Assembly: GCA_024695465.1 (NCBI GenBank)
Contig: JAILID010000017.1
Location: 1 to 43,377 of the forward strand
Direction of reading: 5' to 3'
Source of the DNA: Lachnospiraceae bacterium
Lineage (GTDB): Bacteria > Bacillota > Clostridia > Lachnospirales > Lachnospiraceae
DNA length: 43,377 nt
The notes beneath the pieces are model-generated. The model was not told the DNA's origin and did not search any database. It saw only the letters and a program-made list of their open reading frames with translations. Below, piece by piece: positions 23,688 to 31,109 of this stretch; the first letter of the stretch is position 1; each line of letters opens with the position of its first letter. A program made the translations under genes and the position numbers.

Positions 23688-24953
23688 ATGTTTTGTAATT
23701 CTTTTAGAAAAATATGTGTCTGGGAGCTTATAATTGTTCTTCTGGGGATGGCTGCCTGTGGAAATACAGCGGCCAATACTTCGCCTCTGCATGACGTGAC
23801 GGTAATCAAAGATGAGGGAGGCCGGTTTGCGTTGGAAGATACATTTTTTTCTTCCGTCTGGAATGAGGATGGAACCATAAACATTTCTCAAATCCCGCAC
23901 CTTTATTTTTATCCGCTGATCAATGACAGCCGGGCTTTCTTCAATGAAGGTGCGCAAGAGGAGCAATATGCCCGGAACAACAGCAGCCACCTCACCGTTG
24001 ACGAGTTTCGAAATCTGTTAACTCTTTTGTATGATTCCGGATTTGTATTGGTTCATCTGTCGGATTTTCTGGAAATCAGCGGAACAAAAGATATCATTCA
24101 CATTGCAATCAAGAAGAACGTTGTCTTTCCTGAAAATAAACGGCCCCTGCTGCTCACGGAAGACTATGTAAATTACGATCAGGGTAATGGGAATATGGGG
24201 TTTGCGTCCAAAATAGTTCTTGATTCCGGAAGGCTTTTATGCAGCTACACGAATGCGAACGGGAACCGGAAAATCGGTGAATATGATGCGGTACCGATCC
24301 TCGAAAGCTTCCTGCAGACGCATCCGGACTTTTCCTTTAACGGGTCCAAAATGACCCTGGCCATGACCGGATATAACGGCGTTCTGGGTTATCGGACAGA
24401 TGTGTCTTATAAAACCCGGAACGGACTTAGCGAAGAACAGAAAAAGTGGCTTGATGAGCAGGAGGATTTTGATTATGAAACGGAAGTGGCAGACGCCGTA
24501 AAAACGGCCAATGCGCTGAAGGACAATGGATATGAGTTTGCCTGTATGACCTGGGGAGACCGTATCGTCGGATCATCTTCTTTATCGGATCTGAAAACAG
24601 ATATGGAGAAGTGGAAAACTTCTGCCGTCCCTGTTCTGGGAGAGGTCACAACGCTGGTCATGGGACACGAAAGCGGTTTTTTGAATGGAAAGGGAGCCTA
24701 TCAGATAGACGCGCAGAAAATGGATTATTACCGGTCGGAAGGTTTCAGCGTTTTCTGTGCTTCTGTTTACGGAGAAAACACAGGAGAAACTTTGAATAGA
24801 AATTATGTTTGTTCCATGCGGTTTCCTCTTTCGCCTTTTTCTTTAAGCGGACAGGACGAATGGGCGTCAGGGCTGCTTGAAGGTTTGGAGATACATAAAT
24901 TTTTGATAAAACTTGACAGCAGAAGGTCAGGGACTTACAGTTATATTAATTGA
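23688..24953 (+). CDS. Exported NodB-fold protein, degenerate paralog of the downstream gene
   Basis: This 421-residue protein has an N-terminal hydrophobic segment ending in GMAACG, a probable lipobox with C24. The remainder matches the next protein along its length: YPLINDSRAFF against HSLINDSRGLI, the VPILESFLQTHPDF block and the LAMTGYNGVLGYRT block. The catalytic positions differ. The next protein has SEDDLSYY and HTYGH; here they read TEDYVNYD and MTWGD, so both metal histidines and one acidic residue are gone. It is probably inactive as a deacetylase and may bind glycan or assist its paralog. The gene is 17 bases ahead of that paralog, so they are probably co-expressed. Confidence 0.68.
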   Translation: MFCNSFRKICVWELIIVLLGMAACGNTAANTSPLHDVTVIKDEGGRFALEDTFFSSVWNEDGTINISQIPHLYFYPLINDSRAFFNEGAQEEQYARNNSSHLTVDEFRNLLTLLYDSGFVLVHLSDFLEISGTKDIIHIAIKKNVVFPENKRPLLLTEDYVNYDQGNGNMGFASKIVLDSGRLLCSYTNANGNRKIGEYDAVPILESFLQTHPDFSFNGSKMTLAMTGYNGVLGYRTDVSYKTRNGLSEEQKKWLDEQEDFDYETEVADAVKTANALKDNGYEFACMTWGDRIVGSSSLSDLKTDMEKWKTSAVPVLGEVTTLVMGHESGFLNGKGAYQIDAQKMDYYRSEGFSVFCASVYGENTGETLNRNYVCSMRFPLSPFSLSGQDEWASGLLEGLEIHKFLIKLDSRRSGTYSYIN

Positions 24954-24970
24954 AAAAAAGGAGGTAAAAA

Positions 24971-26596
24971 ATGGCTGATCGAACAACAGATAACGAAGAA
25001 GCAAAGAAGAGAAAGGAAAAAAGAGCTGAAGCGAAAAGAAAAAGAAAGAGAAGGGAACTGCTCATCAGGGCGCTTGTGCTTTTATTCCTGATGGTGATCC
25101 TGGCTACCGTGATTATCATTGTAAAGATGACTCAATCACCCAGAATTGATGCGGATGACTCGGTCGTTTCCTCGGTCAGTGAGAGCTCGGCCCTTGAAAG
25201 CATTGCCGCTCCTGCGGATCATGCGGCGGAAAGCGGTTTGTCAGAAAGCGTTTCAGAGAGTACGGGCGGAATCGTTCAGGAATCGATTCCGGCTTATGAG
25301 GGCGAGACTCCTTCTACGGTCGAAGAGGCGCTTGCTCTCGCCTCGCATATGGCTTCCATGTATGATTATGACGGGGCGATCGCCATGCTTGAGGGATATC
25401 CCGATTATGCCAACGAGCCGGCTCTTGCCGAGAAGATATCCGCTCTTTCCGCGGAGAAAACCGGACTTGTCCAGGTGGATGTTTCGACAACTGCGCACGT
25501 CTTTTTCCATTCACTGATCAATGACAGCAGGGGACTCATCGCGTCCGCAACCTGTACAGAAGAGCGCGTCGAGAAAAACAATAAGGCCATGACGACCGTC
25601 GGTGAGTTTAACGCGATGATTCAAAAGATGTATGAGGCCGGTTATGTTCTTATCAGTCTTGATGATCTTATTGTCCGCACGACCGCTGAAGACGGCTCGG
25701 AGGTTTTTTCAAAAAATCGGAACCTCTATCTTCCGGCGGGCAAAAAGCCTCTTATTATGTCGGAAGACGATCTTAGCTATTATCATTCTTATGGCGAGAA
25801 CGGTGCCCAGGGATACGCGGACCGCCTTGTCGTAGACGAAAACGGAGAAGTCAAATGCCAGTTTACGACTCCGGAAGGCGAGCGGGTAATTGGAGACTAC
25901 GATATGGTCCCTATTCTGGAAACCTTCCTGAAGGAGCATCCGGACTTCTGCTACAAGGGAGCGCGGCCTACGATCGCGCTTACCGGTTATAACGGCGTAT
26001 TTGGTTATCGAACGAATGATTATTACAAGGAAGGCCCTGATGGAGAAGATCTGAATGCCGCGCAGAAGAAGTTTTTAAGGGATCATCCGGAATATGACTA
26101 TGACACGGATGTGGCGGAAGCGACAAAAGTTGCGGAGGCTTTGAAGAAAGCGGGATGGACATTTGCTTCCCATACTTACGGGCATGTGAACGCCACGGAT
26201 GCCTCTCTTGAAAAGCTGAAGCGGGATCATGAGCGATGGAAAATTGCGGTTGAAAAGGTTATCGGCAAGACCAATAAGATAATATTTGCTTTCGGAGCGG
26301 ATATCGGTCCGGTTGGAGGATATACTGAGAACAACGAGAAATTCATGTATTATAAAGAACAGGGCTTTGACATTTTCTGCAACGTCGACGGCAATATCGG
26401 CTGGACGGAATTCGGCTCCAATTATGTGAGGACGGGGCGTGTCGCGCTTGACGGAGTCAGCATGTATAACGCGATGGATGAAAATACGGTCTCGCATAAG
26501 ACCTATTCGCATGATTTTGAGGTGCTCGGCATCACGGATATCGCGTCTTTCTTTGATCCGAACAGGAATCCGGCTTATTGCCTGAGTGAGTCCTGA
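24971..26596 (+). CDS. Membrane-anchored NodB-fold polysaccharide deacetylase-like protein
   Basis: This 541-residue protein has a Lys/Arg-rich cytoplasmic start (1-29), one membrane segment (about 30-52) and a Ser/Glu-rich linker. A short region with two helical runs (EEALALASHMASMYDYDGAI) resembles a repeat-type helical hairpin. The extracellular C-terminal domain carries D266 and D267 in SEDDLSYYH and the metal motif HTYGH (H401, H405). The FAFGADIGPVGG segment corresponds to the third motif. These features predict a zinc-dependent amide hydrolase acting on N-acetylated surface polysaccharide or peptidoglycan; the substrate is unknown. AAAGGAGG precedes the ATG. Its paralog just upstream lacks the metal site. 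Confidence 0.78.
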   Translation: MADRTTDNEEAKKRKEKRAEAKRKRKRRELLIRALVLLFLMVILATVIIIVKMTQSPRIDADDSVVSSVSESSALESIAAPADHAAESGLSESVSESTGGIVQESIPAYEGETPSTVEEALALASHMASMYDYDGAIAMLEGYPDYANEPALAEKISALSAEKTGLVQVDVSTTAHVFFHSLINDSRGLIASATCTEERVEKNNKAMTTVGEFNAMIQKMYEAGYVLISLDDLIVRTTAEDGSEVFSKNRNLYLPAGKKPLIMSEDDLSYYHSYGENGAQGYADRLVVDENGEVKCQFTTPEGERVIGDYDMVPILETFLKEHPDFCYKGARPTIALTGYNGVFGYRTNDYYKEGPDGEDLNAAQKKFLRDHPEYDYDTDVAEATKVAEALKKAGWTFASHTYGHVNATDASLEKLKRDHERWKIAVEKVIGKTNKIIFAFGADIGPVGGYTENNEKFMYYKEQGFDIFCNVDGNIGWTEFGSNYVRTGRVALDGVSMYNAMDENTVSHKTYSHDFEVLGITDIASFFDPNRNPAYCLSES

Positions 26597-26699
26597 GTAT
26601 ATAAGATGACAGGGCAGCCCGGCAACATAAGCAGAATTTCCGCGCTGCCCGATCGCCGCTGTGTTTTCACAATCTTAAGAAAAAAATAAAAATTAAGGC

Positions 26700-26728
26700 T
26701 TGACGAACCGGATTAGATGGTGTATTAT
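26700..26728 (+). promoter_or_regulatory. Promoter of the tRNA-Glu gene
   Basis: TTGACG at 26700-26705 and TATTAT at 26723-26728 are spaced by 17 bases, 12 bases ahead of the mature tRNA 5' end. The preceding 26597-26699 holds no gene. Confidence 0.75.
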
Positions 26729-26739
26729 ATCCGTTGTAA

Positions 26740-26811
26740 GGCCGGTTGGTCAAGCGGTTAAGACGCCGCCCTCTCACGGCGGAAACAGGGGTTCGATTCC
26801 CCTATCGGCTA
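26740..26811 (+). tRNA. tRNA-Glu (anticodon CTC)
   Basis: The cloverleaf closes with a 7-bp acceptor stem (GGCCGGT with ATCGGCT, two G-U pairs) and discriminator A. The anticodon stem is CCGCC/GGCGG around the loop CTCTCAC, which places CTC at the anticodon. The T arm is GGGG-TTCGATT-CCCC. The D arm GGTCAAGCGGTTAAGAC is typical of tRNA-Glu. CCA is not encoded. The gene has its own promoter and terminator. Confidence 0.95.
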
Positions 26812-26813
26812 CG

Positions 26814-26846
26814 AAATCCCGGAAACTTAGTTTCCGGGATTTTTTA
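26814..26846 (+). terminator. Terminator after tRNA-Glu
   Basis: AAATCCCGGAAAC (26814-26826) pairs perfectly with GTTTCCGGGATTT (26830-26842) around a 3-base loop, followed by more T. Confidence 0.9.
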
Positions 26847-27053
26847 TGTCACTGGATATATCTCCTCTGGCATGACAAAGCTCCGCGAGGAAGCCTCCGA
26901 CGCGCTGACAGAGAGACATGTATGCGTACAGCGGAGGAGAAGAATCGCAGAGCGGTTTTTTGTTCTGTTCTCCATCAGGCTCAATCGGATTCTGTAGTAA
27001 AATCTGAGGCAGGTCCTTTTTCGTGAACCTTTCTGCGGTAAGGAAAGGCGGGT

Positions 27054-27608
27054 ATGGGGATTCATACAGCATTACAGCTTGACATTATGATTCCCTGCAG
27101 CAGAGAAGAAGCGATACTGGTGCTCAGGAATCATGACAAGTATTTAAAAACTTTTCAGAGGCGCAGGGATTTGATTTATTCGGCGCAGCTTTCGATCGAC
27201 GAAGCGATTGAGAGTTCCGTTATGCGGCGAAATCTGTATTCGGAAGCTTCCGCCGGGAGAAAAAGATACAGGAAAGACGCGGTTTATGAGGCGTTTGCAT
27301 ATGCGGAGAATCTGGCGGCTGATAATAAGAAGCAGCTGATCAGGAGCTTAGAGGAGCTTAATCTGGAAGAACAGAAATTTTTCAGTTTTATGAGGGCTTT
27401 GGGTACGCTCCCGCCCATGGAACAGGAGTTTTTACTGGATCGTTATTATCGCAAATTGAGTCCGGAAGAGATATACAGGAATTATACAGGATCAGAAGCG
27501 TCCAGCGGGGCGCTGAATATCCGTAAATACCTGGATAACCGCGCCGCATCAATTTTTCGGCATCTTTTGGAGGCGTGTGATTATAAACCGCCGGAAAAAA
27601 CCGTTTAG
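27054..27608 (+). CDS. Hypothetical helical protein with a sigma region 4-like C-terminal HTH
   Basis: This 184-residue, highly charged and largely helical protein matches no family I can name firmly. Its C-terminal part (about residues 118-175) has the rhythm of a sigma-70 region 4 or ArpU-like helix-turn-helix: LPPMEQEFLLDRYYRKLSPEEIYRNYT, then NIRKYLDNRAASIFRHL in the place of a recognition and trailing helix. The middle region (65-115) could form a helical hairpin. AAGGCGG precedes the ATG. The gene ends 13 bases before the sugar transferase gene, so it may regulate that gene or a surface glycan locus, but this is only context. There is no signal peptide. Confidence 0.55.
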   Translation: MGIHTALQLDIMIPCSREEAILVLRNHDKYLKTFQRRRDLIYSAQLSIDEAIESSVMRRNLYSEASAGRKRYRKDAVYEAFAYAENLAADNKKQLIRSLEELNLEEQKFFSFMRALGTLPPMEQEFLLDRYYRKLSPEEIYRNYTGSEASSGALNIRKYLDNRAASIFRHLLEACDYKPPEKTV

Positions 27609-27621
27609 GAAGGCTTGGTAA

Positions 27622-28953
27622 ATGACTCTTACAAAGAGATATCTGTTCGAGCAGCTGGAATCTTTTTTTTGCGTAGTGCTTGCTTTCTTTTCGGGCTCCT
27701 GGCTTTGGTATGTGAATGTCAGCAGTTACTGGACTCCCGGCTTCGACGGGACGAAGACTTTGCTGACGGTCGGGGTTTTGTTTGCTGGAGTCTATTATTT
27801 TTTCGCGAAAACCTATCAGGCTTTTTTGGTCGGCCTTACGAGATTCAGGGAGCTGATGTTTGGCCAGACGCTTAGTTTTCTGTTTGCGGACGGGATCCTT
27901 TACGGCGCCACGTTTTTCTGGTTTCATAATTTTGAACGTTTGAACTGGCGTTATTATCTGATGGCTTATGCGGCGCAGATTTTCTTATCCGCCGTTTATA
28001 CCTTCCTCATTAACCGGCTTTACGCTTTCTTTGTCGCGCCGCCGAAAACAATCGTCCTGTACGGGGGTAGCGATATCAGCGTTCTGAAAGATAAGTTTCT
28101 GCACCACGAAAGACGTTTTGATATTGTCCGCTATTTGCCGGAAAGCTGCGGTTGGGAGGAGATCGAGAGAGCGATTGCTGCTGTTGACAGCGTATATCTT
28201 TATGAGACGGATGATAAGCTGCGCAATAAGGTGGTGCTTTACTGCAACCTGCACAAGAAGGAAGTACATGCGTCTTTAGATATTGAAGATATTCTGATAA
28301 TGGGGTTTGACGTCTCTCATTCGCTGGATACGCCGTTTGTGAGAAGCAAGCGGATTCCGGCAGCCTGGTACTACAGCGGGGTCAAACGGCTGATGGATAT
28401 TCTTATTTCCCTTTGCGGATTAGTCATTCTCAGCCCAATCTGTTTGCTGACGGCTTTATTGATTTATTTGGAAGACAGGGGGCCGGTTATCTACAGCCAG
28501 AAACGCCTGACCAGAGATGGGAAAGTTTTTTCCATTCATAAATTTCGCAGCATGAGGGTTGACGCCGAGAAGAAGGGCGGCGCGCAGCTGGCCAGAAAAG
28601 ACGATGATCGGATTACTGCTGTCGGAAAAACGATCAGGGCCTTTCGAATTGATGAGATTCCGCAGCTTTTCAATGTCATAGCCGGGGATATGACTCTTGT
28701 CGGGCCGAGACCGGAAAGGCCGGAGATGTATGAGCTCTACAGGAAGGAGCTTCCGGAATTTGATATGCGGATGCAGGTGAAGGCGGGCCTTACGGGTTAT
28801 GCCCAGGTTTTTGGGAAATATAATACCTCTCCGGAGGATAAGTTGAAGCTGGACCTTCTGTATATCAATAAACGTTCCTTACTGACGGATTTTAAACTCC
28901 TGTTCTATACAGCGAAGATTTTTATAAAGAAAGAATCCGCAGAAGGGGTATGA
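27622..28953 (+). CDS. Polyprenyl-phosphate sugar-1-phosphate transferase (exopolysaccharide initiation)
   Basis: This 443-residue membrane protein belongs to the WbaP/CpsE group of phosphoglycosyltransferases. The N-terminal half has four hydrophobic segments (about residues 12-130) and a Rossmann-like middle domain. The C-terminal catalytic domain (about 250-443) starts with a membrane helix, KRLMDILISLCGLVIL, followed by YSQKRLTRDGKVFSIHKFRSM, IDEIPQLFNVIAGDM, LVGPRPERPEMYE and VKAGLTGYAQV. It moves a sugar phosphate from a UDP-sugar to undecaprenyl phosphate, the first step of a surface polysaccharide. The C-terminal codons and stop lie in the first copy of a 36-bp tandem repeat. No other glycosyltransferase is adjacent, unlike typical EPS clusters. 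Confidence 0.92.
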   Translation: MTLTKRYLFEQLESFFCVVLAFFSGSWLWYVNVSSYWTPGFDGTKTLLTVGVLFAGVYYFFAKTYQAFLVGLTRFRELMFGQTLSFLFADGILYGATFFWFHNFERLNWRYYLMAYAAQIFLSAVYTFLINRLYAFFVAPPKTIVLYGGSDISVLKDKFLHHERRFDIVRYLPESCGWEEIERAIAAVDSVYLYETDDKLRNKVVLYCNLHKKEVHASLDIEDILIMGFDVSHSLDTPFVRSKRIPAAWYYSGVKRLMDILISLCGLVILSPICLLTALLIYLEDRGPVIYSQKRLTRDGKVFSIHKFRSMRVDAEKKGGAQLARKDDDRITAVGKTIRAFRIDEIPQLFNVIAGDMTLVGPRPERPEMYELYRKELPEFDMRMQVKAGLTGYAQVFGKYNTSPEDKLKLDLLYINKRSLLTDFKLLFYTAKIFIKKESAEGV

Positions 28954-28997
28954 GGATTTGAAAAGAAAGAATCCGCAGAAGGGGTATGAGGATTTGA
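28926..28997 (+). repeat. 36-bp tandem duplication across the sugar transferase stop codon
   Basis: Two copies (28926-28961 and 28962-28997) match almost perfectly, with period 36. The first copy contains the last nine codons and the stop; the second is non-coding. It looks like a recent slippage or recombination event. Confidence 0.9.
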
Positions 28998-29003
28998 AAA
29001 TAG

Positions 29004-29031
29004 ACGCCGCGGCCTTAGCCGCGGCGTTTTT
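29004..29031 (+). terminator. Terminator after the sugar transferase gene
   Basis: ACGCCGCGGC (29004-29013) pairs perfectly with GCCGCGGCGT (29018-29027) around a CTTA loop, followed by a T-run. Confidence 0.9.
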
Positions 29032-29176
29032 GCGGCAAACGGCAAACGTTTTCATTGATTGCCGCAAATGTTCCGCAAAGATGCGTATAAATTCGAATTG
29101 GAAGTTTGACGCGTAAGGCGGCACAGATCCGGCGCAGGAAATGAAAAAAACGAAATATTTTTTCGTTTACAATATG

Positions 29177-29205
29177 TTGTTTTTCATATTTAACAAATGT
29201 ATAAT
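29177..29205 (+). promoter_or_regulatory. Predicted promoter overlapping the 5' end of the chorismate mutase frame
   Basis: TTGTTT at 29177-29182 and TATAAT at 29200-29205 are spaced by 17 bases. Transcription would begin near 29212, at or next to the start codon, so the mRNA would have almost no leader. Confidence 0.55.
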
Positions 29206-29211
29206 GATCGT

Positions 29212-29544
29212 ATGATGAATTTAGATGAATGCCGCATGCGGATCGATCAGGTCGACACGCAGCTTATGGAACTGTTGAAAGAGCGTTTTCTTATCGTCGG
29301 GGAGGTCGCCGCATGGAAGGAAGCCAACCATGTCCCTGTTTATGATGCGGCGCGGGAAGAAGCGAAGATAATCCGTGTAAGACGGGAGGCCGGAGGAGAG
29401 GAGCTGGCAGACTATTGTGAAGAGATTTTTCGCGCGATCATGGCAGCAAGCAGACATTCCGAGGAGAAAAGCCTTTTGATTGGGAAAAGCAAAAAAACGG
29501 ATAAAGACCTGCACGGGAATGAGTTCAAAAGGGAAGAAGAATAG
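29212..29544 (+). CDS. Chorismate mutase, AroQ type
   Basis: This protein of about 110 residues has the three-helix AroQ fold. It rearranges chorismate to prephenate for phenylalanine and tyrosine. The LDECRMRIDQVDTQLMELL segment with its Arg, followed by ERFLIVGEVAAWK and DAAREEAKIIRV, matches the first two helices and active-site residues (Arg, Lys, Arg-Glu). ADYCEEIFRAIMAASRHSE ends the domain. An in-frame ATG at 29197 overlaps the predicted -10 element, so 29212 or 29215 is preferred. None has a good ribosome binding site. The next gene starts 21 bases after the stop. It is a stand-alone mutase, not fused to prephenate dehydratase. Confidence 0.85.
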   Translation: MMNLDECRMRIDQVDTQLMELLKERFLIVGEVAAWKEANHVPVYDAAREEAKIIRVRREAGGEELADYCEEIFRAIMAASRHSEEKSLLIGKSKKTDKDLHGNEFKREEE

Positions 29545-29565
29545 CAGAACGGAGGTTCAGTATAT

Positions 29566-31098
29566 ATGGCAGTATCAACTTTTGCCGCAATCGACGTTGG
29601 ATCCTACAATGTTATGATGGAGATTTTTGAGGTCAGGCGGAGCGGGCTCAGGTCTCTTACAACTTTGCGCCGGAGGCTCCTTCTTGGACGCGACACCTAC
29701 TCGGATCATCGGATATCCATGGACAGCCTTAACGAGCTGACGCGGATCCTGAAAGATTACGCCGACGCCATGAAGGAGTACGGCGTATCCGCATACCGGG
29801 CCTGCGCCAAGTCCGCTTTCAGGGAAGCGGGCAACAGTATGCTGATCGTCGAACATGTGAAGAAAAAAACGGGGATCACAATTGATATTCTTTCCAATTC
29901 GGAACAGCGCTTTCTTGGCTATAAATCCATTGCTTCAAAAGGGGAGGATTTCGCAAGAATCATCGAGAAGGGGACCGCTATTGTCGATGTCGGAGGAGGG
30001 AGCATACAGATCTCGCTTTTCGATAAGGATACGCTGGTTACGACCGCCAATCTGCTGCTGGGTTCCCTTCGGGTCAGCGGACGGCTTGCTTCTCTGGAAA
30101 ATGAGACCGAGCATCCGGACATCCTGATCGATCAGCTCATCAGGAAGGATATTCTCAATTTTAAGCGCATGTACTTAAAGGACAGGAATATTGATACGCT
30201 TATTCTGGTCGGTGATTATTTTACAAATCTGATCTTTCAGAACCGGGCGGATATGAACAAGTTTGAGACCCGGGATGAGTTTTTGGGCTGGTATAACAAG
30301 GTTGTAAATATGACGTCCCAGGAGGCGGCGGAATATCTGGGGGTCGGAATGGAAGCGGCTCATGCAGTCCTGCCGACGGCGGTGCTTTACCGCAGACTTA
30401 TTGAAGTCCTGGGGGCCAGCACGGTGTGGCTTCCGGGAATCCAGCTGACCGACGGCATCGCTTATGATTACGGCCTGGAAGCCAGGATCATCAAATCTTC
30501 CCATGATTTCGACCGGGACATTCTGACGGCTGCCCGAAATATCATGAAGCGCTATGCCGGCAACAAGCCGCATACCGAAAAGATTATGGAGATATCCGAC
30601 GAGATTTTCAAGGCGATTCGAAAAAATAATTTTTTGAGCGATCGGGACCGGCTTTTGCTCAAGGTCGCCTGCTGTCTCCACGATTGCGGAAAATATGTGA
30701 GCCTTGTCAATGTTTCGGAGTGTTCTTACAACATCATCAAATCAACGGAAATCATCGGCCTGTCTGAAAGGGAGCGGATGATTATAGCCAATGTGGTGAA
30801 ATACAATACGATTCCGTTTGATTTTCACGAGGAATTAAGCCGCTCGATCCCCGAGGAGGATTATCTGAGGGTGGCCAAGCTGACGGCCATTCTGCGCCTG
30901 TCGAACGGACTGGATCAGAGCTACCTGCAGAAAATCGAACAGATAAAGGCGTCCAGAAAGGACGAAAAACTGATTATTGAAGTGGCCGTAAAAGAAGATT
31001 TCACTTTGGAAAAGGGGCTTTTCGGCGAGAACGTCGGTTTCTTTGAAGGGATTTTCGATGTGAAACCGCTCTTGAAGATCAGAAAGAAAATCAGCTGA
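29566..31098 (+). CDS. ppx: Ppx/GppA family phosphatase with C-terminal HD domain
   Basis: This 510-residue protein has two parts. Residues 1-310 are an ASKHA-fold Ppx/GppA domain, with FAAIDVGSYNVMMEIFE for phosphate 1, AKSAFREAGN, NSEQRFLGY and IVDVGGGSIQISLF. Residues 320-510 form an HD-type domain with CCLHDCGKYV. Such enzymes degrade polyphosphate or hydrolyse pppGpp. The next gene encodes polyphosphate kinase, 11 bases away, so polyphosphate turnover is the more likely role. GGAGG precedes the ATG by 10 bases. Confidence 0.9.
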   Translation: MAVSTFAAIDVGSYNVMMEIFEVRRSGLRSLTTLRRRLLLGRDTYSDHRISMDSLNELTRILKDYADAMKEYGVSAYRACAKSAFREAGNSMLIVEHVKKKTGITIDILSNSEQRFLGYKSIASKGEDFARIIEKGTAIVDVGGGSIQISLFDKDTLVTTANLLLGSLRVSGRLASLENETEHPDILIDQLIRKDILNFKRMYLKDRNIDTLILVGDYFTNLIFQNRADMNKFETRDEFLGWYNKVVNMTSQEAAEYLGVGMEAAHAVLPTAVLYRRLIEVLGASTVWLPGIQLTDGIAYDYGLEARIIKSSHDFDRDILTAARNIMKRYAGNKPHTEKIMEISDEIFKAIRKNNFLSDRDRLLLKVACCLHDCGKYVSLVNVSECSYNIIKSTEIIGLSERERMIIANVVKYNTIPFDFHEELSRSIPEEDYLRVAKLTAILRLSNGLDQSYLQKIEQIKASRKDEKLIIEVAVKEDFTLEKGLFGENVGFFEGIFDVKPLLKIRKKIS

Positions 31099-31109
31099 GG
31101 GAGGAAATC

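Noticed and set aside
26740..26811. tRNA-Glu as an integration site of a mobile element, with the phage-like HTH gene nearby
   Set aside because: No integrase, excisionase or direct repeat of the tRNA 3' end was found downstream.
28926..28997. 36-bp direct repeats resembling a CRISPR repeat length
   Set aside because: The copies abut with no spacer, there are only two, and no cas genes are present.
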